From CAIKZZ01 sp037443765 (GTDB lineage Bacteria; Pseudomonadota; Gammaproteobacteria; Steroidobacterales; Steroidobacteraceae), in NCBI GenBank assembly GCA_037443765.1, contig JBBINS010000056.1:1-16212 (forward strand): a DNA stretch of 16,212 bases, in the 5' to 3' direction. Below, piece after piece: positions 8,904-15,606 of the stretch. Positions within the stretch are counted from its first letter, which is position 1. Each line of letters starts with the position of its first letter. The translations under genes and the position numbers were made by a program. A model generated the notes under the pieces. The model had not been told where the DNA came from. It ran no database searches and saw nothing but the letters and a program-made list of their open reading frames with translations.

Positions 8904-9920
8904 GTGGTCGACGCAGCGGTTCTGAGCGCCGAGGCCCCCGCCTTCGGCGTCGAGGAGGCCCGCGACCTCGTGCGACGGCACTGGGACGTGGAGCCGGTCG
9001 CGGTCGCGCGACTGGCGAGCGAGCGCGACCAGAACTTCCGCATCGACGCCGCCACCGGGCGTTTCGTCCTGAAGGTCGCCAACCGCGCCGAGCCTCCGGG
9101 CGTGACGCGGCTCCAGACCGCTGCGCTGCGGCACCTGGCGCTCACCGACCCGACCGTGCCGGTACCGCGGGTCGTGCCGACACGCACGCGTGAATACGAG
9201 GCCTCCGCCGCCGGCTCGACGCTCAGGCTCCTCTCCTGGATGGACGGGGTGCCGTGGTACCTGGCGCCCGCCAGCCGGATGCAGCGCCAGTCGGTCGCGG
9301 CCGGCCATGCCCGGCTGGTGCGTGCGCTCGCGAGCTTCGTGTCCGAGGAGCCCGGTGCGGTTCTGCAGTGGGACGTACAGCATGCCGCGAGGCTGCGCAG
9401 CGAGCTCGGCGTCGTGCCGGCCGAACTGCGGGCTCAGGTCGAGGCCGCGCTCGACTGCTTCGAGACGCGTGCCGCGCCCTTACTCGCGCGCCTGCCGCGC
9501 CAGTTCGTCCACAACGACATCCAGCCCCACAATGTCGTCGTCGACGAGGCGGACACCGACCGGATCGCGGGCATCCTCGACTTCGGCGACATGGTGCGCA
9601 CGCCGGTCGCCTGCGATCTCGGCGTCGCCGCCGCCTACCACGTCCTGCCCGGCGCCCACCCGCTGCAGACCGTGGGGGAGTACATCGCGGCCTTCCATGC
9701 CGTGCGGCCCCTGAGCGCGGACGAGCTGCAGGCGCTGCCGGCATTGATCCTCGCGCGGCAGGCGACGACGGTCGTGATCACCAGCCGGCGCGCCGTCACG
9801 CACGCCGCGAACGCCGCGTACATTCTGCGCAATCAGCCCACGACCCGCGCCGGGCTCGCCCAGCTGCTGCCGCTCGCCTACGACGACGTCGTCGGCTATT
9901 TCCGGAGTGCGTGCCCATGA
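8904..9920 (+). CDS. Hydroxylysine kinase-like phosphotransferase
   Basis: A 338-residue kinase of the APH/choline kinase fold. The catalytic loop reads HNDIQPHN (H203, D205, N210; HND in place of the more common HGD) and the metal-binding motif is DFGD (D226-D229), in a stretch reading VDEADTDRIAGILDFGDMVRTPVACDL. The N-terminal half (RLASERDQNFRIDAATGRFVLKVAN) is the ATP-binding lobe. Its strongest functional clue is the neighbour: it overlaps by 4 bases (ATGA) a class III PLP enzyme resembling the AGXT2L phospho-lyases. In animals AGPHD1 (hydroxylysine kinase) and AGXT2L2 carry out successive steps, and bacteria often have the two activities fused in one protein. The inferred role is phosphorylating a hydroxylated amine (hydroxylysine, ethanolamine or similar) for the next enzyme. 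Homoserine kinase-like activity is the main alternative. Confidence 0.78.
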   Translation: MVDAAVLSAEAPAFGVEEARDLVRRHWDVEPVAVARLASERDQNFRIDAATGRFVLKVANRAEPPGVTRLQTAALRHLALTDPTVPVPRVVPTRTREYEASAAGSTLRLLSWMDGVPWYLAPASRMQRQSVAAGHARLVRALASFVSEEPGAVLQWDVQHAARLRSELGVVPAELRAQVEAALDCFETRAAPLLARLPRQFVHNDIQPHNVVVDEADTDRIAGILDFGDMVRTPVACDLGVAAAYHVLPGAHPLQTVGEYIAAFHAVRPLSADELQALPALILARQATTVVITSRRAVTHAANAAYILRNQPTTRAGLAQLLPLAYDDVVGYFRSACP

Positions 9921-11203
9921 CGACCGCCGACCGCTCGATGGTGAATGCCTTCGTCCCCGGAGCGGTGGACCTGCCGGCCGCCGATCAGGCACTGATCGAG
10001 CGGCGCCGGGCGGCGCTCGGGCCGGCGTACCGCCTCTTCTACCGACGTCCGGTCCACCTGGTGCGTGGCGACGATGTCTGGCTGTACGGCGCGGACGGCT
10101 CGCGATACCTCGACGTCTACAACAACGTCGTCTCGGTCGGGCACTGCCACCCGCACGTGGTCGGCGCGATCGCCGCGCAAGCCGCCACGCTCTGTACGCA
10201 CACGCGGTACCTGACCGACGCCATCGTCGACTACGCCGAGCGGCTGCTCGCGACGATGCCCGCCGAGGTCGGGCACGTCATGTTCACGTGCTCCGGGTCG
10301 GAGGCGAACGACCTCGCGCTCCGCATCGCGGCCGACTTCACCGGCGCGGAGGGGGTGATCGTCACCGACAACGCCTACCACGGCACCACGCAGCTGATCG
10401 CGGGCCTGTCGCCGTCGCTCGGCGTGCCGCCGAGCGCGCGGGCCCGGGTGGTTCCGGCGCCCTTGCACGGGGACGGCGCGAGATTCGCGGCGGATGTCGC
10501 GCGCGCCATGAAGGCGCTGGCCGGCGCGGGGTTGCGGCCGGGCGCACTGCTCGTCGACACGATCTTCACGAGCGACGGCGTAGCCGCGGACCCGGCCGGC
10601 TTCCTCGCGCCGGCGGTCGACCTGATCCGCGCCGCCGGCGGGCTGTTCATCGCCGACGAGGTGCAGCCCGGATTCGGGCGCACCGGCGCCGGCATGTGGT
10701 GCTTCGCGCGGCACGGGCTGGTCCCGGACATGGTCACCATGGGCAAGCCGATGGGCAACGGCTATCCGGTCGCCGCCGTCGCGATGCAGCCGCGCGTGGT
10801 CGCGAATTTCGGCGCCAAGGCGCGCTACTTCAATACCTTCGGCGGCAACAGCGTCGCGATCGCGGCCGCGGGCGCGGTGCTCGACGTGATCGAGCGCCAG
10901 GGACTGATCGCCAACGCGGCGAAGGTCGGATACGCCTTCGCCTCGGCGTTGCGCGGCACGGCCGGCCTCGGTCCGGTGCGCGCGGCCGGCTTGATGATCG
11001 GCGTCGACCTCCTGACGGACGCGGGCGCGCCCGACGCCGACCGCGCCGGCCGGCTCGTCAACCGCCTGCGGGACGACGGGGTGCTGATCTCGGCGAGCGG
11101 CCGGACCGGGCACACGCTCAAGATCCGGCCGCCGCTGACCTTCGGCCTCGAGCATGTGGACCTGTTCATGGACCGGCTGGACAAGGCGCTGCGCGCCGGG
11201 TGA
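9917..11203 (+). CDS. Class III PLP enzyme, AGXT2L-like phospho-lyase or aminotransferase
   Basis: A 428-residue fold-type I PLP enzyme of aminotransferase class III. Landmarks are YLDVYNNVVSVGHCHPHVV (about 58-76), CSGSEANDLALRIA binding the cofactor phosphate, ADEVQPGFGRTG with D247 for the pyridine nitrogen, and MVTMGKPMGNGYPVAAV with K277 as the Schiff-base lysine. The NNV-VGHCHP and SGSEANDLALR stretches are closer to ethanolamine-phosphate/phosphohydroxylysine phospho-lyases (AGXT2L1/2) than to typical omega-aminotransferases. Such enzymes eliminate phosphate and ammonia to leave an aldehyde. The ATG is embedded in the stop of the kinase gene (ATGA at 9917-9920), meaning translational coupling and a shared pathway. 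If not a phospho-lyase it would be an omega-amino acid:pyruvate aminotransferase. Confidence 0.83.
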   Translation: MTTADRSMVNAFVPGAVDLPAADQALIERRRAALGPAYRLFYRRPVHLVRGDDVWLYGADGSRYLDVYNNVVSVGHCHPHVVGAIAAQAATLCTHTRYLTDAIVDYAERLLATMPAEVGHVMFTCSGSEANDLALRIAADFTGAEGVIVTDNAYHGTTQLIAGLSPSLGVPPSARARVVPAPLHGDGARFAADVARAMKALAGAGLRPGALLVDTIFTSDGVAADPAGFLAPAVDLIRAAGGLFIADEVQPGFGRTGAGMWCFARHGLVPDMVTMGKPMGNGYPVAAVAMQPRVVANFGAKARYFNTFGGNSVAIAAAGAVLDVIERQGLIANAAKVGYAFASALRGTAGLGPVRAAGLMIGVDLLTDAGAPDADRAGRLVNRLRDDGVLISASGRTGHTLKIRPPLTFGLEHVDLFMDRLDKALRAG

Positions 11204-11254
11204 GCCGGCCGGCGCGACCCGCGGCCGCCGGCGTCCTGCACCTCCCGGAAAACG

Positions 11255-11284
11255 TTGGGTGCGCCCCGGTGCCGCCCGTATCAT
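11255..11284 (+). promoter_or_regulatory. Candidate sigma-70 promoter for the symporter operon
   Basis: TTGGGT (11255-11260) and TATCAT (11279-11284, five of six matches to TATAAT) are separated by 18 bases in the 190-base gap after the PLP enzyme. Transcription would start near 11291 and leave a leader of about 100 bases before the symporter ATG. The -35 is only a half match. Confidence 0.45.
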
Positions 11285-11328
11285 CGGGTAGTCGCGTCCG
11301 GCGACGACGGGGCCGGAACGACGCTCGA

Positions 11329-11360
11329 GTCCGGCGGTGCTCGTCGCACGCCCGCCGGAC
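11329..11360 (+). other. Perfect inverted repeat in the symporter leader
   Basis: GTCCGGCGG (11329-11337) and CCGCCGGAC (11352-11360) are perfect 9-base complements around a 14-base loop that can itself form a small TGC/GCA stem. The hairpin ends 33 bases before the symporter ATG. A second copy of the left arm core, GTCCGGCG, lies at 11296-11303 and could pair with the same right arm instead. There is no T-run after it, so it is not an ordinary terminator. High GC content makes chance pairing possible. Confidence 0.35.
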
Positions 11361-11393
11361 GACGGCCGCGAATCCCGCGCAGGATCTCCGCAC

Positions 11394-12794
11394 ATGGTAA
11401 CCCTTGATCTGCTCGTGCTCGCCGCCTACCTCATCGGCATCCTGGCGGTGGGGCTCTGGGCGCAGCGCAAGGCAACGACCCAGGAGGACTTCCTCGTCGC
11501 CGGCCGCTCGGTGGGTCCGGTGCTCTACGCGGGAACGCTGGCGGCGGTGATCCTCGGCGGCGGGTCCACCGTCGGCGGCGTCAAGCTCGGCTACCAGTAC
11601 GGCATCTCGGGCATGTGGCTCGTCGTCATGTACGGGCTCGGCATGGTCGTCATGGGCCTCGTGCTCGTGCCGCGCATCCTCGAGCTGAAGCTCTACACGA
11701 TCCCCGAGCTCCTCGAGCGGCGCTACAGCGCCGCGGCGCGAATCGCCGGCGGCGTCGTCATGGCCGCCTACGACCTGATGATCGTCGTGACCGGCACGAT
11801 CGCGGTCGGCGCGGTCATGGAGGTCATCGTCGGGATTCCGAGGACGCCGTCGATCCTGCTGAGCAGCGTCGTGATGGTGGCGTACTCGGTGTTCGGCGGC
11901 ATGTGGTCGCTGACCGCCACCGACATCGTGCAGTTCGTCATCAAGACGATCGGCATCCTGTTCATCCTGCTGCCGGCGGCGATCCTGCGCGCCGGCGGCT
12001 TCGCGGGCATGCACGAGCGTCTGCCGGCGGAGTTCTTCTCGCTGACGCACATCGGCGGCGTGAAGATCCTGTCGTTCTTCACGCTGTACTTCTTCGGCAT
12101 CCTCATCGGCCAGGATGGCTGGCAGCGGGTGTTCACCGCGCGCAGCGTCAAGGTGGCGCGCAACGGGGGCGTGTACGTCGGCCTCTACTGCCTGGCGTAC
12201 GCCGCGGCCGGCGCCACCATCGGCGCCGCCGGACGCGCGTTCCTGCCGCCGCTCGCGGATCCGGACCTCGCGTTCGGCACCATCGTCAACGCGGTGCTGC
12301 CCGCGGGCATGCGCGGGCTGCTGCTCGCGGCGACGCTGTCGGCGATCATGTCGACCTGCAGCGCCTGCCTGCTCGCGTCGTCCACGGTGCTGCTCGAGGA
12401 CGTCTACCTGCCGGCGCGCAAGCTCCACAGCATCGGCTCGATCATGCAGACCCGCGCCGTGACGCTGGCGCTCGGGATCGTCGCGACGACGATCGCCTGC
12501 CTGACGGCGGACGTCATCGCGGCGCTCACGGTCGCATACGACCTGCTGGTCGGCGCGCTGTTCGTGCCGGTGCTCGGCGCCATTCTCTGGCGCCGCGGCA
12601 GCCCGCTCGGCGCGCTCGCGTCGATCGCGGTCGGCGGCGTCGCGGTCGTGACGCTGCTGGTCGTCAGGGGCATCGACTCGGATGCGCCGATCTACGGCGG
12701 GCTCGGTCTCAGCTTCGTCGTCTACATGACATTCAGTCTCTTCGGCGGCGGCGCGCGTGCGGCAGCCGGCCGGCCGGCGCGCGAGCGCGTATGA
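11394..12794 (+). CDS. Sodium:solute symporter (SSS family)
   Basis: A 466-residue integral membrane transporter of the sodium/solute symporter family (SSF, LeuT fold), with about 12-13 hydrophobic spans. Family marks are AGRSVGPVLYAGTLAAVILGGGSTVGG with the broken first core helix, ELKLYTIPELLERRYS, and GQDGWQRVFTARS around 240-251, followed by a helix ending in SAIMSTCSACLLASSTVLLEDVY. The substrate is unknown, but the ureohydrolase begins 16 bases after its stop, making uptake of a guanidino compound, polyamine-like amine or the product's parent acid reasonable. The ATG at 11394 is chosen because it begins the first hydrophobic segment (MVTLDLLVLAAYLIGILAVGL) and has AGGA about 9 bases upstream; an upstream in-frame start would add 19 polar residues. 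Confidence 0.9.
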   Translation: MVTLDLLVLAAYLIGILAVGLWAQRKATTQEDFLVAGRSVGPVLYAGTLAAVILGGGSTVGGVKLGYQYGISGMWLVVMYGLGMVVMGLVLVPRILELKLYTIPELLERRYSAAARIAGGVVMAAYDLMIVVTGTIAVGAVMEVIVGIPRTPSILLSSVVMVAYSVFGGMWSLTATDIVQFVIKTIGILFILLPAAILRAGGFAGMHERLPAEFFSLTHIGGVKILSFFTLYFFGILIGQDGWQRVFTARSVKVARNGGVYVGLYCLAYAAAGATIGAAGRAFLPPLADPDLAFGTIVNAVLPAGMRGLLLAATLSAIMSTCSACLLASSTVLLEDVYLPARKLHSIGSIMQTRAVTLALGIVATTIACLTADVIAALTVAYDLLVGALFVPVLGAILWRRGSPLGALASIAVGGVAVVTLLVVRGIDSDAPIYGGLGLSFVVYMTFSLFGGGARAAAGRPARERV

Positions 12795-12810
12795 ACAATT
12801 CGGAGGAGCC

Positions 12811-13797
12811 ATGACCTACCGCAAGCAGGGCGTCGTCGACGGCCGCGACTACGAGCCGATGAAGGAGCCGCGCTACACGGAGATCGCGACGTTCATGCGC
12901 GCGCCGCTCGCGACCAGCCTCGATCAGGTCGATATCGGACTGATCGGCGTGCCCACCGACCTCGGCGTCACCAATCGCCCCGGCGCGCGGCACGGGCCGC
13001 GCGAGATCCGCAACTCCTCGAGCCTGATGCGCGCCTTCAACCTCGGCTTGCGCATGAACCCCTACGAGCTGTGCCGCATCGCCGATCTCGGCGACGTCCG
13101 CTTCGCGGGACGCTACGACCTCGAAGCGCAGACCCGGCAGATCGCGGAATACTACCGCGAGGTGCACCGCGCCGGGATCCTGCCGGTAACCGCCGGCGGC
13201 GACCACTCGATCACCTTCCCGATCTTCCAGGCGATCGCGGCCGGCGGCGCCATCGGCATGGTGCACGTCGACGCGCACACGGACACCTGGGGCGACCTCT
13301 ACGGCTCCAAGTTCACGCACGGCGCGCCGTTCCGGCTCGCGGTCGAGCATAGGTTGCTCGACCCCCGGCGCACGATTCAGATCGGCATCCGCGGCGGCCA
13401 GAACCTGATGGAAGGCGTCGACTTCTCACTCGCGCACGGCATGCGGGTCGTGTTCATGGAGGAGTTCGCGGCGATGGGCGTGGACCAGGTCATCGCCGAG
13501 GCGCGGCGCGTCGTCGGCGACGGGCCGACGTACATCTCGTTCGACGTCGATGGCCTCGACCCGGTCTACGCGCCCGGCACGGGGACGCCGGAGGTCGGCG
13601 GCCTGTCGACGCTGGACGCGCAGCGACTGCTGCACGGGTTGCGCGGCCTCAACCTGATCGGCGGCGACGTCGTCGAGGTCGCGCCGCCGTACGACCAGAC
13701 GGGCAACACCGCGCTCGTCGGTGCGACGATGATGTTCGAGATCCTCTGCCTGATCGCGGACGCGCGCTTCGGTCGGCGCGCAAGCACTGCGCGGTAG
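12811..13797 (+). CDS. Ureohydrolase: agmatinase / guanidinobutyrase-type amidinohydrolase
   Basis: A 328-residue arginase-superfamily enzyme that would cleave a guanidino compound into an amine and urea using a binuclear manganese (or nickel) centre. All ligands are visible: GGDHS with His132, DAHTD with D154, H156 and D158, and SFDVDGLDP with D245 and D247. The conserved APGTGTPEVGGLS and LIGGDVVEVAPPYDQTGNTAL stretches place it with agmatinases and Pseudomonas guanidinobutyrase/guanidinopropionase rather than arginases. Agmatine, 4-guanidinobutyrate and 3-guanidinopropionate are all candidates. GGAGGAG sits just before the ATG. It follows the symporter by 16 bases, so they form one operon. 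A GCCGGC/GCCGGC hairpin (13801-13818) follows the stop without a T-run. Confidence 0.88.
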   Translation: MTYRKQGVVDGRDYEPMKEPRYTEIATFMRAPLATSLDQVDIGLIGVPTDLGVTNRPGARHGPREIRNSSSLMRAFNLGLRMNPYELCRIADLGDVRFAGRYDLEAQTRQIAEYYREVHRAGILPVTAGGDHSITFPIFQAIAAGGAIGMVHVDAHTDTWGDLYGSKFTHGAPFRLAVEHRLLDPRRTIQIGIRGGQNLMEGVDFSLAHGMRVVFMEEFAAMGVDQVIAEARRVVGDGPTYISFDVDGLDPVYAPGTGTPEVGGLSTLDAQRLLHGLRGLNLIGGDVVEVAPPYDQTGNTALVGATMMFEILCLIADARFGRRASTAR

Positions 13798-13827
13798 CGC
13801 GCCGGCGCGGGCCGCCGGCAGCTGCGG

Positions 13828-13833
13828 TATTCT
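13828..13833 (+). promoter_or_regulatory. Possible -10 box before the leader ORF and dehydrogenase
   Basis: TATTCT (four of six matches) in the 132-base gap after the ureohydrolase gene would start a transcript near 13840, before the 20-codon leader ORF. No -35 match is seen at the right spacing, so read-through from the ureohydrolase gene is equally possible. Confidence 0.25.
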
Positions 13834-13867
13834 CGTGCGCCACGCGGCCACAACGGTTTCGAGCGTC

Positions 13868-13930
13868 ATGACAGTCGTGTCTCCCGTGCCCTCGTCCGCC
13901 GCACCGCGATTCGCGGGGTCGCCCCGCTGA
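13868..13930 (+). CDS. Possible 20-codon upstream ORF overlapping the dehydrogenase start
   Basis: An ATG at 13868 opens a 20-residue frame (MTVVSPVPSSAAPRFAGSPR) whose TGA (13928-13930) overlaps the dehydrogenase ATG as TGATG. That geometry is the classic arrangement for translational coupling. The last codons run through a GCGGGG-TCG-CCCCGC hairpin (13913-13927) that would otherwise hide the dehydrogenase start region. There is no clear ribosome site ahead of the small frame, and no similarity to a known leader peptide is recognised. It may be chance in a stop-poor genome. Confidence 0.3.
   Translation: MTVVSPVPSSAAPRFAGSPR
13913..13927 (+). other. Hairpin over the translation start region of the dehydrogenase
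   Basis: GCGGGG (13913-13918), loop TCG, CCCCGC (13922-13927) is a perfect 6-base stem that ends two bases before the ATG. In RNA it would occlude the only G-rich stretch that could act as a ribosome site, so initiation may depend on ribosomes arriving through the upstream small frame. Confidence 0.35.
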
Positions 13931-14886
13931 TGCGCGCGGTGTTCCTCGACTACGGGTCGGTCGCGGTCGACGGCGACCTCGACACCCGCCGCCTGCGGGC
14001 GGCGCTGCCCGGCCTCGAGATCCACGATGCGACGCCGGACGCCGACGTGGACGCGCGCATCGCCGGCGCCGCGGCCGTGCTCGGCAACAAGGCGCGGATC
14101 ACCCGCGCCCGCATCGCCGCCAACCCGGATCTTCGGCTCGTGGCGCTGACCGCGACCGGCACCAACAACGTCGACCTCGAGGCGGCGCGGGAGCACGGCG
14201 TCGCGGTCTGCAACATCGTCGACTACTGCACCGCCTCGGTCGTGCAGCACGTCTTTGCGGTGCTGCTCGCGCTGACGCACCGGCTGCGCGAGTACGATCG
14301 CGCGCTCAAGGCCGGGGCCTGGGAGCATGCCGACGGCGCGCCGCTGCCGGCCTTCCCGATCCGGGAGCTCGCGGGGCGCACGCTCGGCATCGTCGGCTAC
14401 GGCACCCTGGGTCGCGGCGTGGCGCGCGTCGCCGAAGCCTTCGGCATGAGCGTCGTGGTCGCCAACCGCGCCGGCGGCGCAGCGGAGCCGGGCCGGCTGG
14501 CGCTCGAGGCGCTGCTGACGCGCGTCGACGTGCTGTCGCTGCACTGCCCGATCACGCCGGCGACCCGGCACCTGATCGGGGCGCGCGAACTCGCGCTCAT
14601 GAAGCCGGACGCGGTGCTGATCAACACCGCGCGCGGTGGCCTCGTCGACGCCGCGGCGCTCGCCTCGGCGCTGCGGGCCGGTCGCCTCGGCGGAGCGGCG
14701 ATCGACGTGCTCGAGGAGGAGCCGCCGGAACGCGGCAACCCGCTCCTCGCCCCGGATCTCGCGAACCTGATCGTCACGCCGCACACGGCCTGGGGCGCGC
14801 GCGAGGCGCGGCAGCGCGCGATCGACGAGGTCGCTGCCAACGCCGAGGCGTTCCTGCGCGGCGAACGCCGCAATCGAGTGGTGTGA
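13930..14886 (+). CDS. D-2-hydroxyacid dehydrogenase (glycerate/hydroxypyruvate reductase type)
   Basis: A 318-residue NAD(P)-dependent oxidoreductase of the D-isomer specific 2-hydroxyacid dehydrogenase family. The Rossmann motif GYGTLG begins at about residue 156. The catalytic triad is visible: R235 in NTARGGLVD, a Glu in LEEEPP (262-264) and H285 in TPHTAW. The N-terminal ATGTNNVDLEAAREHGVAVCN is close to HprA-type glycerate dehydrogenases, which interconvert hydroxypyruvate and D-glycerate; other 2-keto acids are possible. No ribosome site of its own is evident, and no other ATG, GTG or TTG lies just upstream in frame. A possible coupled leader ORF overlaps the start. It lies 132 bases after the ureohydrolase gene and may or may not belong to the same pathway. 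Confidence 0.87.
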   Translation: MRAVFLDYGSVAVDGDLDTRRLRAALPGLEIHDATPDADVDARIAGAAAVLGNKARITRARIAANPDLRLVALTATGTNNVDLEAAREHGVAVCNIVDYCTASVVQHVFAVLLALTHRLREYDRALKAGAWEHADGAPLPAFPIRELAGRTLGIVGYGTLGRGVARVAEAFGMSVVVANRAGGAAEPGRLALEALLTRVDVLSLHCPITPATRHLIGARELALMKPDAVLINTARGGLVDAAALASALRAGRLGGAAIDVLEEEPPERGNPLLAPDLANLIVTPHTAWGAREARQRAIDEVAANAEAFLRGERRNRVV

Positions 14887-14896
14887 AACGTGCGCT

Positions 14897-14910
14897 TGGA
14901 CACATGTCCA
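14897..14910 (+). promoter_or_regulatory. Palindrome 1 upstream of tetR (probable operator)
   Basis: TGGACA-CA-TGTCCA is a perfect 6-2-6 inverted repeat ending 4 bases before the -35 box of tetR. The 12-mer GACACATGTCCA inside it recurs exactly at the tolC start (15618-15629). It is likely an operator for the TetR-family protein encoded downstream. Confidence 0.5.
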
Positions 14911-14914
14911 CGCA

Positions 14915-14943
14915 TTGACACCGTGTCATTTTCCGGTTAATCT
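14915..14943 (+). promoter_or_regulatory. tetR promoter (TTGACA, 17 bases, TAATCT)
   Basis: TTGACA (14915-14920) is a perfect -35, the spacer is exactly 17 bases, and TAATCT (14938-14943) is a good -10. Transcription should begin about 7 bases after the -10, at or next to the A of the tetR ATG (14950), so the messenger would be leaderless. Consistent with this, no ribosome site precedes the ATG. This is the best sigma-70 promoter in the window. Confidence 0.75.
14916..14928 (+). promoter_or_regulatory. Palindrome 2 over the tetR -35 box (probable operator)
   Basis: TGACAC-C-GTGTCA is a perfect 6-1-6 inverted repeat that overlaps the -35 box and runs into the spacer of the tetR promoter. A protein bound here would block RNA polymerase, as expected for autorepression by a TetR-family dimer. 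It shares the GACA/TGTC core with palindrome 1. Confidence 0.6.
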
Positions 14944-14949
14944 AGCGCC

Positions 14950-15597
14950 ATGTCCTATATCGCCGAACGCCGGGTCGAGGAGAAGGAGCGGCGCCGCGCC
15001 GAGATCGTCGATGCGGCCGAGCGGCTCTATGCGCAGAAGGGCTGGGACTCGGTGACCATGGACCAGGTCGCCAAGAGCGCGCGGTTGTCGCGCGCGCTCC
15101 TCTACGTGTACTTCCGGGACCGCGACGAACTGCAGTTCGCGATCGGCGAGCGGGCGCTCGCGATGCTCCGGACGCGTTTCCTCGAGGCGGTCGCGACGCA
15201 GGGTCGCGGCCTCGACCAGGTCGAGGCCATCGGGCGCGCGTACATGCAGTACGCGAAGGACTTCCCGCACTACTTCGACGTCTGCGCGCGCTTCCAGGCG
15301 CACGCGATGTCGGCCGATCCGGGCTCCAACGAAGGTGCCTGCGCGGTCGCGGGTGACGCGGCGATCTCGGTCGTGGTCGAGGCGATCCGCAGCGGGATCG
15401 GCGACGGCAGCATCCGCTCGGACATCGGCGATCCGCTCATGTTCGCGGTAACGCTCTGGGCGTTCACCCACGGCGTCATCCAGCTCGCGATGGCGAAGGG
15501 CGCCGACCTGGCGCGGCTCGGCATCGCGATCCCGGATTTCGGCGAGTACGCGCTGATGCTGCTGCGCTCGGTCGGCGCGCCGCGCAGCGCCGGCTGA
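14950..15597 (+). CDS. TetR/AcrR-family transcriptional repressor
   Basis: A 215-residue TetR-family regulator. A basic N-terminal arm is followed by the DNA-binding domain: RRAEIVDAAERLYAQKGWDSVTMDQVAKSARLSRALLYVYFRDRDEL, with the helix-turn-helix at about 36-55 and the YVYF tail typical of the family. The C-terminal part (about 65-215) is helical and ligand-binding; its ligand is unknown. It sits directly before a TolC-type efflux gene, the usual place for a local repressor of an efflux system. Palindromes over its own promoter suggest autorepression. The ATG at 14950 is predicted to be the first base of its transcript. The 3' end forms the stem of an intrinsic terminator. Confidence 0.9.
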   Translation: MSYIAERRVEEKERRRAEIVDAAERLYAQKGWDSVTMDQVAKSARLSRALLYVYFRDRDELQFAIGERALAMLRTRFLEAVATQGRGLDQVEAIGRAYMQYAKDFPHYFDVCARFQAHAMSADPGSNEGACAVAGDAAISVVVEAIRSGIGDGSIRSDIGDPLMFAVTLWAFTHGVIQLAMAKGADLARLGIAIPDFGEYALMLLRSVGAPRSAG

Positions 15598-15606
15598 TAT
15601 TTTTTT
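15571..15606 (+). terminator. Intrinsic terminator at the end of tetR
   Basis: GTCGGCGC (15571-15578) and GCGCCGGC (15587-15594) form an 8-base stem with one G-U pair around an 8-base loop, followed after TGA by TATTTTTTT (15598-15606). The stem lies within the last codons of tetR and the T-run within the 25-base gap before tolC. It should end most tetR transcripts, so tolC would need read-through or its own promoter. Confidence 0.65.

Noticed and set aside
11285..11393. Mini-ykkC (guanidine-II) riboswitch before the symporter/ureohydrolase operon
   Set aside because: ACGA and ACGG occur in the leader, but not as the tetraloops of two matching hairpins; GCCG-GACGA-CGGC has a 5-base loop and no twin.
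9896..14784. Long minus-strand open frames opposite the PLP enzyme, symporter, ureohydrolase and dehydrogenase
   Set aside because: They are Arg/Asp/Ala/His-rich shadow translations opposite genes with complete catalytic motifs; stop codons are rare in this GC-rich DNA.
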